A DNA stretch of 64,000 bases from Mycobacterium sp. GA-1199 (GCF_001500045.1 NZ_LQIX01000056.1:1-64000), one strand, 5' to 3'; shown: positions 43,050-51,522, counted from the stretch's first letter. Program-made: numbers and translations. Notes: generated by a model from the sequence alone, not told the origin.

Positions 43050-44567
43050 ATGACTGCGACGTCCGACGTTGAGCTGCCCGACACCAGCACCATCCGCAAT
43101 CCCGCGACCGGCGCTGTCGCGGGCACCGTGCGATGGACCGACCCCGCCGACGTGCCGCGCATCGCGGCCGGCCTGCGCGAGGCGCAGCGCCAGTGGGAGG
43201 CCCGCGGCGCCAAGGGCCGGGCCAAGGTGCTGGCCCGCTACGCCGTCTGGCTCGGCGATCACCGCGAGGAGATCGAGTCGCTGCTGATCAAGGAGACCGG
43301 CAAGTCGGCCGTCGACGCGGCGCAGGAAGTGCCGCTGCTGATCATGATCGCGTCGTACTACATCAAGACCATGGACAAGGCGTTGGCGCCCGAGAAACGT
43401 CCCGCGCCGCTTCCGTTCCTATCGATCAAGAAGATCGAGGTGCACTACCGCCCCCGCCCCGTCGTGGGGATCATCGCGCCGTGGAACTATCCGGTGGCCA
43501 ACGCGCTGATGGACGCCATCGGTGCGCTGGCGGCAGGCTGCGCGGTCCTGCTCAAACCGTCGGAGCGCACGCCGCTGACGGCCGAGCTGCTGCTGCGCGG
43601 CTGGCTGGACTCGGGCGCGCCAGAGGTGCTGGCGTTGGCGCAAGGCGCCCGCGAGGTGTCCGAGGCCGTCATCGACAACGCCGACTTCATCCAGTTCACC
43701 GGCTCCAGCGCCACGGGTGCGAAGGTCATGGAGCGCGCCGCTCGTCGGCTCACCCCGGTCAGCCTCGAACTCGGCGGCAAGGACCCGATGATCGTGCTCG
43801 AGGACGCCGACATCGATTTGGCCGCGCATGCCGCCGTGTGGGGTGCGTTCTTCAACGCCGGGCAGACGTGTGTGTCGGTGGAGCGGGTGTACGTGCTCGA
43901 ATCCGTCTACGACGAGTTCGTCGCCGCGGTGGTGCGCGACGTCGAGAAGCTCAAGATGGGTGCAGGCGAAGGCTTCGACTTCGGTTCGATGATCGACGAG
44001 TCGCAGGTCGCCGTCGCCGCTCGGCACGTCGACGATGCGCTGGCCAAGGGAGCACGCGCGTTGACCGGCGGTAAGCGGCCCGAAGGCGAAGGCAGCTTCT
44101 ATCCGCCCACGGTGCTCGTCGACGTCGACCATTCGATGCTCTGCATGACAGAGGAGACGTTCGGGCCGACGCTGCCGATCATGAAGGTCGCCAGTGTGGA
44201 CGAGGCCATCCGCCTGGCCAACGACAGCCCGTACGGGTTGAGCGCCGCGGTGTTCTCCAAGGACATCGAGCGGGCCAACGACGTCGCGGTCGAACTCGAT
44301 TGCGGTGCCGTCAACATCAACGACGTCATCTCGAACCTGATGTGCACGACGGCGCCGATGGGCGGATGGAAGACCTCGGGTCTGGGCGCCCGGTTCGGCG
44401 GGGCGGAGGGCCTACGCAAGTATTGCCGCCAGGAGGTCGTGGTCGCACCGCGTACGAACGTCGGTGCGGGGGGCAACTACTACAACAATTCGCCCAAGGC
44501 GCTGAAGCGGATGAACACGTTGATGACGAAGCTGGCGCTGATCACCCCGAAGCGCGCCGCCAAGTAG
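43050..44567 (+). CDS. NAD(P)+-dependent aldehyde dehydrogenase (succinate-semialdehyde type)
   Basis: A 505-aa ALDH. Seen: VVGIIAPWNYPVANALMDA (cofactor region), FIQFTGSSATGAKV, the catalytic Glu in VSLELGGKDPMIVL and the catalytic Cys in FFNAGQTCVSVERVYV, and EETFGPTLPIMKV. The sequence resembles the mycobacterial group of succinate-semialdehyde/medium-chain dehydrogenases; specificity not settled. Directly downstream of a TetR gene and a candidate operator. Confidence 0.92.
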   Translation: MTATSDVELPDTSTIRNPATGAVAGTVRWTDPADVPRIAAGLREAQRQWEARGAKGRAKVLARYAVWLGDHREEIESLLIKETGKSAVDAAQEVPLLIMIASYYIKTMDKALAPEKRPAPLPFLSIKKIEVHYRPRPVVGIIAPWNYPVANALMDAIGALAAGCAVLLKPSERTPLTAELLLRGWLDSGAPEVLALAQGAREVSEAVIDNADFIQFTGSSATGAKVMERAARRLTPVSLELGGKDPMIVLEDADIDLAAHAAVWGAFFNAGQTCVSVERVYVLESVYDEFVAAVVRDVEKLKMGAGEGFDFGSMIDESQVAVAARHVDDALAKGARALTGGKRPEGEGSFYPPTVLVDVDHSMLCMTEETFGPTLPIMKVASVDEAIRLANDSPYGLSAAVFSKDIERANDVAVELDCGAVNINDVISNLMCTTAPMGGWKTSGLGARFGGAEGLRKYCRQEVVVAPRTNVGAGGNYYNNSPKALKRMNTLMTKLALITPKRAAK

Positions 44568-44592
44568 CCACCGTCGCGCCATCGCGTCGAGG

Positions 44593-44639
44593 CTACGGTT
44601 TCTGAGGCGATTACTCGCGGTTCGTGTCAGAAACCGCAG
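44593..44639. repeat. 47-bp palindromic element (second type)
   Basis: CTACGGTTTCTGA (44593-44605) pairs with TCAGAAACCGCAG (44627-44639) with one mismatch; an inner GCGA/TCGC can extend the hairpin. It lies 26 nt after the aldehyde dehydrogenase stop and 14 nt before the next gene's start. It may serve as a terminator or be a dispersed repeat. Confidence 0.7.
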
Positions 44640-44653
44640 TTTCGGGTAGGAGG

Positions 44654-45505
44654 ATGCGCGTGCGCGTGGTGGTGACGGTCTTCTTGTGGCTCGTCACGAC
44701 GGCGTTGCTGGCCGTCGCCGTCCCGACCATGTGGGCACAGCGCAATGTCGTCGACGAGGGCGGATACGCCGCGCTGGCGGAGTCGGCCGCCAAAGACCCG
44801 CAACTGCAGAAGGCGATGGCGCGGATCCTGGCCACCGAAGTCTCGTCGTATATGGGTGACAACGGCTACGACGTCGACAGCGGCATCATCGGCGGGATCG
44901 CCTCGGCCTACACCGCCAATCCGACGTTCCCCGAACAATTCGCCCTGGCCAACACCGTCGGTCACCGCTGGATGTTCACCGAGGCGGCCCAGCAGGTCGA
45001 GGGCACCGACGAGTGGATTCTCGACCTCGGCCCGATGCTCGCCGACGAGTCGTTCCGAAAGACGCTGGGCAACGTCGGCGTCGCCACCCCTGAGTCTCTG
45101 CCGGTCCCCGTCACGATCTCGGAGGACTGGCGACCCGGTCAGCTGAAGTGGGCGTCGACGTGGGGCCCGTGGGTCAGCGTCGGCGCGACGATCCTCACCG
45201 GGGTGTTCGCACTGTTGACGCTCGCGGCCGACCGTAGTCGGGGCAGAGCCCTTGCCGCCCTGGGTGTTTCGGCGCTCCTGGTGGGTGCCGCCGGGTGGGC
45301 GGGCCTGGAGGTGGCGCGTCGCTCTGTCAACGACGCGCTGAACCGATTGTCCGGGGACATCCGAGTGGTAGCCGACGTGATGGTGGCCCACGCCGAGGAC
45401 AGCCTGCACCACTGGCTGAACCTGACATTGGCCGCAGGTGGAGTGCTGGTGGTGTTCGGCGTGCTCGTGGCGATGCTCGGCGGGTTGCGGCGACGCGACG
45501 CTTAG
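44654..45505 (+). CDS. Membrane protein with large extracytoplasmic region, unknown function
   Basis: A 283-aa protein. A helix at the N-terminus (VVVTVFLWLVTTALLAVAVP) is followed by a ~140-residue polar region with VSSYMGDNGYDVDSGIIGG and QFALANTVGHRWMFTEAAQQ. Two or three C-terminal helices follow (around residues 180-200, 207-225, 265-285). No enzyme motif seen. AGGAGG sits directly against ATG 44654, but is 6 nt from the next in-frame GTG (44660), which may be the real start. Family not recognised. Confidence 0.7.
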   Translation: MRVRVVVTVFLWLVTTALLAVAVPTMWAQRNVVDEGGYAALAESAAKDPQLQKAMARILATEVSSYMGDNGYDVDSGIIGGIASAYTANPTFPEQFALANTVGHRWMFTEAAQQVEGTDEWILDLGPMLADESFRKTLGNVGVATPESLPVPVTISEDWRPGQLKWASTWGPWVSVGATILTGVFALLTLAADRSRGRALAALGVSALLVGAAGWAGLEVARRSVNDALNRLSGDIRVVADVMVAHAEDSLHHWLNLTLAAGGVLVVFGVLVAMLGGLRRRDA

Positions 45506-45521
45506 CCCACCTCGGCATTGC

Positions 45522-45527
45522 TACCGT
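45522..45527 (+). promoter_or_regulatory. -10 hexamer for leaderless DUF2889 gene
   Basis: TACCGT, 6 nt before ATG 45534. Confidence 0.4.
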
Positions 45528-45533
45528 CGAGCC

Positions 45534-46523
45534 ATGCCGTTCGTCACCGACATCGTGGGCCCGCAGCGCCCCGTCACGACGTGGCCACCGTTGGAGGCGG
45601 GCGCCCTGCGGCGGACCAGCACCATTGACACCCATCCCGATGGCGCCGCTGATTCCGACGTCGACCTGAGGGCTCGTGACGTCGTCCGGCGCGGTGGGCT
45701 GGACGTGCTCGACGAGATCGCTGTGCGCGCCCACCTGGCCGACCGCACCATCGCGAAGATCGCGGCCGTTCCCGGCGACGACCGGCTCGACCACCTCATC
45801 GGTGAGCGGGTCGGTCCCGGCTTTCGGTCCACGGTCGGTGAACTGCTGGGGGAGGAGGTCCGGCGATCGAGCCTGCTGCACCTGCTGCTCGACGACTGGG
45901 TCGGTGCGGCGCTGGTCTCGGGTTATGCGCTGCAGCACGCGGCGATCGTCGCCGGTGCCGAGGAGAAGTTGCCGCCCGGCACCGCCGATCGCATGGCCGG
46001 TATCTGTGCAGGTTTCGCGCCCGAGGCATCGCTCGTGGGCTACGCGCGACGCCTCGGCACCATCCCCTCGGTGCACGGGCCGCAGGCCCCGCCGATCGAC
46101 ATCGATGGCATGCACGCCGCCGAACCCCTTCGCGCACACGGCATGCGGCGGTTGCGTCGACTCGACCTGCTGGCGCCCGAGCAGGGCTCGGCCCGCTTTG
46201 ACGCCCACTTCCGCGACTCCCATGTCGACGGTGACGGGATCGAGACGATCGTGCACGAATACACGATCACCGGTGCTGTCGATGAGGCGACGAGAACCAT
46301 CACCGCGATCAGCGCGAACGTCCGCGTGCTGCCGTGGCAGGAATGCCCGGGCGCGATCGGGAGCGCGCAACGGGCGCAGGGGATGCGGCTGGTCGAGGTT
46401 CGCGACCGGGTCCGGGCGGAGTTCGTCGGCACCAGCACATGCACCCATCTCAACGACACGCTGCGCGCGATCGGCGACCTCGAGGCGCTGTTCGAGCTGC
46501 GCTCAGGGCTCGATGACGTGTGA
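45534..46523 (+). CDS. DUF2889-family protein
   Basis: A 329-aa cytoplasmic protein. The N-terminus PPLEAGALRRTSTIDTHPDG and the C-terminal ISANVRVLPWQECPGAIGSA and STCTHLNDTLRAIGDLEAL match the conserved blocks of DUF2889, with Cys and His residues that look metal-binding. Function unknown; relatives often lie next to lipid or steroid catabolic genes. The last 21 nt overlap the convergent enoyl-CoA hydratase gene. Confidence 0.78.
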   Translation: MPFVTDIVGPQRPVTTWPPLEAGALRRTSTIDTHPDGAADSDVDLRARDVVRRGGLDVLDEIAVRAHLADRTIAKIAAVPGDDRLDHLIGERVGPGFRSTVGELLGEEVRRSSLLHLLLDDWVGAALVSGYALQHAAIVAGAEEKLPPGTADRMAGICAGFAPEASLVGYARRLGTIPSVHGPQAPPIDIDGMHAAEPLRAHGMRRLRRLDLLAPEQGSARFDAHFRDSHVDGDGIETIVHEYTITGAVDEATRTITAISANVRVLPWQECPGAIGSAQRAQGMRLVEVRDRVRAEFVGTSTCTHLNDTLRAIGDLEALFELRSGLDDV

Positions 46524-47417
46524 CGGGTCGGGTCGCTTCTCCGGCGGTGCCTGGCTGTAATCGCCCCATGGGCCGTCGCGGTGCTCGACAGCGGATCGAA
46601 CACCCTGTGCCGCAGCGGTTTCGATGAATGCCAGCGCATCGGGCGTATTGCGCATCAACCCATCGAGGATGCCGCCGAGTGTCTGGGTTGAGGCCAGTCC
46701 CATGTTCTCGTACGCCTGGTTGACGATCAGCTTCTGCGCTTGAAGTTGCGACAGCGGAATCGCGGCCAGCTTCAGCGCGATCTCCTTGACGCGGGCCTCG
46801 AGGTTCTCGAACGGCACCGACTCGTTGATGAGTTCGACTGCGGCGGCCTCCTTTCCGGTCAGCGGCTCACCGGTCAACGAGTGCCACTTCACCTTCGCCA
46901 GGCTCAGCCGGTACAGCCACATGCCGGTGAGGTAGGCGCCCCACATGCGGGCATACGGGGTGCCGATGACCGCGTCGTCGCTGGCGATCACGATGTCGGC
47001 GCACAGCGCGTAGTCGCTCGCACCGCCCACACACCAGCCGTGCACCTGCGCAATCACCGGCTTGGACGCCCGCCAGATCGCCATGAACTTTTGCGTGGGA
47101 CCGGTTTCGCGGCCACTGACCATGGCGAAGTCCTTACCCGGATCCCAGCGGCCGCCGGTGTTCATCGCTTCGCCCCAGTGCGTGAAGCCGCCGCCGAAGT
47201 CGTAGCCGCCGGAGAACGCGCGCCCAGCACCGCGCAGCACGATCACCTTGACGGCGGGATCCCGCTCGGCAACACCGATGGCCTTCTCGATCTCGTCCGG
47301 CATCGGCGGGACGATGGTGTTGAGGTGGTCGGGTCGGTTGAGGGTGATGGTGGCGACGGGTGGTTCGGCGGAATACAGCAAGGTGTCGAACTGCGGCCCG
47401 GATTCTGGCGGCGTCAT
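46503..47417 (-). CDS. echA2: Enoyl-CoA hydratase/isomerase (crotonase) family protein
   Basis: A 304-aa crotonase. Seen: ITLNRPDHLNTIVPPMPDEI, VIVLRGAGRAFSGGYDFGGG (oxyanion-hole region 1), and VIAQVHGWCVGGASDYALCADIVIAS (oxyanion hole 2, with Asp in place of one usual Glu). EA positions differ from canonical hydratases, so activity may be isomerase-like or altered. ATG 47415-47417 (MTPPESGPQFDTLLYSA). Gene symbol by position and similarity to Rv0456c as I recall it. Confidence 0.85.
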   Translation of the reverse strand: MTPPESGPQFDTLLYSAEPPVATITLNRPDHLNTIVPPMPDEIEKAIGVAERDPAVKVIVLRGAGRAFSGGYDFGGGFTHWGEAMNTGGRWDPGKDFAMVSGRETGPTQKFMAIWRASKPVIAQVHGWCVGGASDYALCADIVIASDDAVIGTPYARMWGAYLTGMWLYRLSLAKVKWHSLTGEPLTGKEAAAVELINESVPFENLEARVKEIALKLAAIPLSQLQAQKLIVNQAYENMGLASTQTLGGILDGLMRNTPDALAFIETAAAQGVRSAVEHRDGPWGDYSQAPPEKRPDPSHVIEP

Positions 47418-47458
47418 GGCCCAAGTTTGGCAGAGTAGGCGCCGGGTAAACGAGGGCA

Positions 47459-48862
47459 GTGACGAAACGAGTGACCGGCGCTCGTGCTGCCACGATGCTG
47501 CTCGACCTCGGTGCGGCATCCATCGCGGCCGGGGTCATTTCCCGGCGCCGACCGGTCATCCGGGCCCTGGAAGCCGCGCAGGCCGACTCTCGTGCGGTGC
47601 AGCGCATACAACGGTTGCGACGCGAATTCGGGCGTGGGCCCGTGGAATTGGTACTTCCGCGTCGGCGCATCGTGGTGATCCTTGACCCGGAGGATGTGGG
47701 AAGGGTGCTCGCCGAAGCGCCCACACCGTTTCACCCCGCGAACGCCGAGAAGCGTAAGGCGCTGCAGTGGTTTCAGCCGCATGGCGTGCTGATCTCGCAG
47801 GGACCGATCCGCCAGCAGCGCCGTGAATTCAATGACGCCGCGCTCGACAGCGGAGCCGAAGTGCACCGTCTCGCGGAGGCGTTCACGCGCGTCGTCGCCG
47901 AGGAAGCGCGCGAGCTGGTCGCAGACGCCCCCGCCCGCGTAAACCTGGATTCAGAGCGGTTCATGACGACGTGGTGGCGCATCGTGCGCCGACTGGTGCT
48001 CGGCGACCGCGCGCGAGACGACGAGCTGATCACCGACGCGCTGATGCGATTGCGGAAGGCGGGCAACTGGTCGTTCCTGTCGCTGCAGCACTATCGCGCA
48101 CGCGCGAAATTCCTTGAGGGACTGTATCGCTACGTCGAAGACCCTGAGCCGGGAAGCCTCGCAGCCGTCGTCGCCCAGACACCGTCGAGTGGAGCGGTGG
48201 ATCCGGTCGGTCAGATGCCGCAGTGGATCTTCGCGTTCGACGCCGCAGGTATGGCCGCGGTGAGGGCGATGGCGCTGTTGGCCACGCATCCGAGCGAGCG
48301 GGCGCTCGCGGTCGAGGACGCAGCAGAACCCGACCGGGTTGCGGTGCGGCCCTATCTTCGCGCCTGCGTACTCGAGTCGGTGCGGTTGTGGCCGACCACG
48401 CCGACGATCCTGCGTGACACAACCGAAGACACCCGGTGGGCTGACGGGTCGACCATTGCAAAAGGTGCGGGACTGATGATCGTCACGCCGGCCTTCCACC
48501 GCGACGACGAACTGCTGCCGTTCGCGCATTCGTTCTCACCGCAGATCTGGCTCGACGGGACGGTGCAGAACTATCCACAGCTGGTGCCGTTCTCGGCGGG
48601 GCCGGCGGAGTGCCCAGGCCGCAATCTCGTTCTGCTGGTGACGAGCGCGCTGCTGGCGCAGGTGCTCTCTGCATTGGAGATCGACCTGACGTCGGAACCG
48701 AACCCCGTGCCCGAGCGACCGCTGCCAATGACGTTGAACCAGTTGACGTTGGAGTTCGGGGTCAAGCGGGCGAGTCATGCAATCGCCGGCGAAACCGAGC
48801 GTGCGCTCGATGGTGCTCGTCGTGTTGTTCCAGGAATTGGACACCACGACGACGCTCGATAG
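47459..48862 (+). CDS. Cytochrome P450 with eroded C-terminus
   Basis: A 467-aa P450. Seen: VRLW-type ExxR motif in ACVLESVRLWPTTPTIL, PERF-like segment FSPQIWL, and heme loop VPFSAGPAECPGRNLVLLV with Cys ligand. The I-helix (FAFDAAGMAAVRAMALLAT) has Ala-Gly but lacks the usual Thr acid-alcohol pair, so oxygen activation may differ. Starts at GTG 47459. The fold ends near residue 440 (LTLEFGVKRA); the last ~27 residues are encoded antisense to the sensor-domain remnant and look like read-through. Confidence 0.82.
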   Translation: MTKRVTGARAATMLLDLGAASIAAGVISRRRPVIRALEAAQADSRAVQRIQRLRREFGRGPVELVLPRRRIVVILDPEDVGRVLAEAPTPFHPANAEKRKALQWFQPHGVLISQGPIRQQRREFNDAALDSGAEVHRLAEAFTRVVAEEARELVADAPARVNLDSERFMTTWWRIVRRLVLGDRARDDELITDALMRLRKAGNWSFLSLQHYRARAKFLEGLYRYVEDPEPGSLAAVVAQTPSSGAVDPVGQMPQWIFAFDAAGMAAVRAMALLATHPSERALAVEDAAEPDRVAVRPYLRACVLESVRLWPTTPTILRDTTEDTRWADGSTIAKGAGLMIVTPAFHRDDELLPFAHSFSPQIWLDGTVQNYPQLVPFSAGPAECPGRNLVLLVTSALLAQVLSALEIDLTSEPNPVPERPLPMTLNQLTLEFGVKRASHAIAGETERALDGARRVVPGIGHHDDAR

Positions 48863-49228
48863 GCCACTATCTGTGGCGGCCACCCGGCTGATGTCGTATC
48901 TGAAAGTGCCGGTACCGTCGTCCTTGAGAATCGTTCCCTCGCATTGCTGCCAGACGTTGACAAACGAGTCGAACAGAGCACGAGCTTCTTGTTCCGACGA
49001 GAGGGCTACAACACCGAGGGTGGCGTCAGGCTGCGTCGCCCATGCAACGGCGCTCACTGGCTCGGTCCCGTACGTTCTCTTCTCAACCGGAGCGCTGACC
49101 CCGGCGCACTGTTCTTCCGGTATCTCGGTCCCGACAAAGGTGTCACGCAAGTCGGTGACACTCCCAACCAGCGGCGTTATCTCGTGGACCTTTTCGGGCC
49201 CACCGACCGCAGGTTTGTCGCGCCGCAC
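48776..49228 (-). pseudogene. Truncated PknH-type extracellular sensor domain
   Basis: The reading from GTG 49228 shows features of PknH_C-like sensor domains: PEEQCAGVSAPVEKRTYG, ALFDSFVNVWQQCEGT, and SSVVVVSNSWNNTTSTIERTLG. Cysteines are spaced as in that family. There is no signal peptide or kinase part upstream, and the usual final ~30 residues (with a last Cys) are missing: after GDCM the frame continues antisense into the P450 gene. I read this as a gene fragment left by a deletion whose junction lies near 48770. Confidence 0.65.
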
Positions 49229-49269
49229 GGGACGAGGCCCCTCGCCAGGAACCTGGAACCGCCCCCGAT

Positions 49270-49288
49270 TTAGGCTTGCCTCGCCTCT
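49270..49288. promoter_or_regulatory. Possible IdeR/DtxR iron box upstream of efeO
   Basis: TTAGGCTTGCCTCGCCTCT matches the mycobacterial IdeR consensus TTAGGTTAGSCTAACCTAA at 13 of 19 positions; the left half is good and the right half degenerate. It lies 49 nt before the efeO ATG, with TATGTT (49305-49310) as candidate -10. Confidence 0.4.
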
Positions 49289-49336
49289 GACCAGCCAGAA
49301 GTGCTATGTTCAGCCTCTCCTAACTTCGAGGTGCTA

Positions 49337-50269
49337 ATGAACCGGTATCTTGCGTGGGCAACCCCCATCGCCGTCGTCGGCCTGATCTTGTCCGGATGCT
49401 CGAACGAGAGCTCGTCTTCCGGCAGTGATACGACATCTGCCGCTGAAACCGCGGCCGAGACCACCAGCGCCGCTCCCGCGGTCGATCCCGCGATCCTCGA
49501 CAAAGCCGCGGCCGACTACAAGGCCTACGCACAGAGCAACATCGACGAACTTCAGCGCGTGGTCAAGGTCTTCACCGATGCCGTGCGCGCAGGAGACCTC
49601 AAGGCAGCCCAGGACGCGTACGCGCCGTCCCGCCTCCCGTGGGAACGCATCGAGCCCATCGCCGGCCTCGTCGAGGAGATCGACGGCAAGATAGACGCCC
49701 GCGTGGACGACTTCGCGGGTGTCGACGACCCGAAGTTCACCGGATGGCACCGCCTCGAGTACCTGCTGTTCGAGAAGAACACCGCCGAAGGCGGGGCACC
49801 GTTCGCCGACCAACTCGACAAGGACGTCGCCGACCTGAAGGCGCAGTTCCCCGCGGTCGAGGTAAAGCCGATCGATGTGTCCAACGGTGCGGCGGAGCTG
49901 ATCGAAGAGGTGTCCGAAGGCAAGATCACCGGCGAGGAGGACCGCTACTCCAAGACCGATCTGTGGGACTTCGACGCCAACATTCAGGGCTCGCGCGACG
50001 CCGTCAACACGTTGAGTGCTGCTCTGGTACAAGCCGATCCGGCGCTGCTGGGTAAGATCGAAGCGGGACTCAACTCGGTGTTCGACACGATGCGTCCGCT
50101 GCGTCGCGGTGACGGCTGGGTGTTGTTCTGCACCGAGAACGACCCCTACCCGTCGCCGCGTTGCCCCGAGGTCACCGTGACACCCGACGTCATCGACAAG
50201 CTCAAGGCCGAACTCGCCGGGCTGTCGGAGAACCTGTCGCAGGTGTCGGGAGTGCTGAAACTGAAGTGA
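49337..50269 (+). CDS. efeO: Iron uptake lipoprotein EfeO
   Basis: A 310-aa periplasmic/surface lipoprotein. Signal peptide with lipobox LILSGCSNE (Cys about residue 20), a Ser/Thr/Ala linker to about residue 50, then the M75/imelysin domain: YAQSNIDELQRVVKVFTDAV, SRLPWERIEPIAGLV, and FTGWHRLEYLLFEKN with the H-x-x-E metal motif. The N-terminal cupredoxin domain of E. coli EfeO is absent, as in many EfeM-type proteins. GAGGTG lies upstream of ATG 49337. Overlaps efeB by GTGA. Confidence 0.9.
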   Translation: MNRYLAWATPIAVVGLILSGCSNESSSSGSDTTSAAETAAETTSAAPAVDPAILDKAAADYKAYAQSNIDELQRVVKVFTDAVRAGDLKAAQDAYAPSRLPWERIEPIAGLVEEIDGKIDARVDDFAGVDDPKFTGWHRLEYLLFEKNTAEGGAPFADQLDKDVADLKAQFPAVEVKPIDVSNGAAELIEEVSEGKITGEEDRYSKTDLWDFDANIQGSRDAVNTLSAALVQADPALLGKIEAGLNSVFDTMRPLRRGDGWVLFCTENDPYPSPRCPEVTVTPDVIDKLKAELAGLSENLSQVSGVLKLK

Positions 50270-51522
50270 CGGAAGGCCGCTCGGGTCTGTCGCGCCGGGG
50301 CTTCATCACCGGCGCGCTGGGCACGGGTGCCGCGGTGGGTGCCGGTGCGGCCCTCGCCGGGTGCTCGAAACAGGACGACGCTCCGCCGGCTGCGCCCGCG
50401 GGTGCGCTGGTCCCGTTCGAGGGAACCCACCAGACCGGCATCACCGCACTGCCCATCCCCGAACAGGGTCTGATCGCCTCGTTCAACGTGCTGTCGAAGG
50501 ATCGCGACGGCCTCAAGCGCACCCTCCGGGAACTCACCGAAGAGATCCGAGCGCTGATGGCGGGCAGACCCCCGGAAGTGCGCGACCCGGAGTACCCGCC
50601 CGTCGACTCCGGCATCCTCGGCGAGCAGCCTCCCGCCGACAACCTGTCGGTCGTGGTCGGGGTGGGCGCGTCGCTGTTCGACGACCGGTTCGGGCTGGCG
50701 GATCGCAAGCCCAGGGAACTGGTCACGATGCCGTTTCTGGCCAATGACCGGCTGGATCCCAAACTGTCGCACGGTGATCTGTCGATCGTCATCGAGGCGG
50801 GGCACAGCGACACCGTCATCTTCGCGCTGCGCCAGCTGATGCGACGCACGCGCAGCGATCTGGTGATGCGGTGGATGATCGACGGCTATGCCCGGGGCAT
50901 CGGCGCCGGGCGGGCGTCGGAGGCGGCGACGCCGCGAAACTTGTTGGGCTTCAAGGATGGGACGTCAAACCTCGACGTCGACGACGGCACCGTCATGGAC
51001 CGTCACGTCTGGGTCGGCCCGCAGGACGGCGAACCGGAGTGGGCAGTCGGCGGCTCGTATCAGGCGATCCGCATCATCCGCATGTTCGTCGAGTTCTGGG
51101 ACCGCACTCAGCTCGTCGAGCAGGAGGCGCTGATCGGGCGCAGCAAGGTCAGCGGCGCACCACTCGGACTCAGCGGCGAGTTCACCGATCCCGACTATCC
51201 AGAAGATCCGGATGGCAAGCGAATTCCGCTCACCGCCCATATCCGGTTGGCGAACCCCCGAACGCCGGAGACGGAGGAGAACCTGATCCTGCGAAGGGGA
51301 TTCAACTACTCGCGGGGCTTCGACGGCGCGGGCCGACTGGACCAGGGCCTGGCCTTCATCGCCTACCAGCGCAGCCTGGAAAAGGGCTTTTTGACCGTCC
51401 AGCGCCGCCTCGCCGGCGAACCGCTAGAGGAGTACATCCTTCCGGTGGGCGGAGGCTTCTTCTTCATCCTGCCGGGAGTCACCGGACCCGACCGGTTCCT
51501 CGGCGATCAGCTGGTCAGCTGA
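50266..51522 (+). CDS. efeB: Tat-exported Dyp-type peroxidase EfeB
   Basis: A 418-aa heme peroxidase. Tat signal: GLSRRGFITGALGTGAAVG with a Cys at LAGCSK, a possible lipobox. Domain motifs: FNVLSKDRDGLKRTLREL, VVVGVGASLFDDRFGL, NLLGFKDGTSNLDVDD (the GxxDG Dyp motif with the catalytic Asp), and HIRLANPRTPETEENLILRRG (proximal His). In EfeUOB systems EfeB assists iron release or oxidation outside the membrane. GTG 50266 shares GTGA with the efeO stop. The permease gene efeU is not adjacent. Confidence 0.92.
   Translation: MTEGRSGLSRRGFITGALGTGAAVGAGAALAGCSKQDDAPPAAPAGALVPFEGTHQTGITALPIPEQGLIASFNVLSKDRDGLKRTLRELTEEIRALMAGRPPEVRDPEYPPVDSGILGEQPPADNLSVVVGVGASLFDDRFGLADRKPRELVTMPFLANDRLDPKLSHGDLSIVIEAGHSDTVIFALRQLMRRTRSDLVMRWMIDGYARGIGAGRASEAATPRNLLGFKDGTSNLDVDDGTVMDRHVWVGPQDGEPEWAVGGSYQAIRIIRMFVEFWDRTQLVEQEALIGRSKVSGAPLGLSGEFTDPDYPEDPDGKRIPLTAHIRLANPRTPETEENLILRRGFNYSRGFDGAGRLDQGLAFIAYQRSLEKGFLTVQRRLAGEPLEEYILPVGGGFFFILPGVTGPDRFLGDQLVS

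Noticed and set aside
48536..48775. Continuation of the sensor-domain gene to a stop at 48536
   Set aside because: After GDCM the translation is the antisense of the P450 heme-binding region and has no sensor-domain features.
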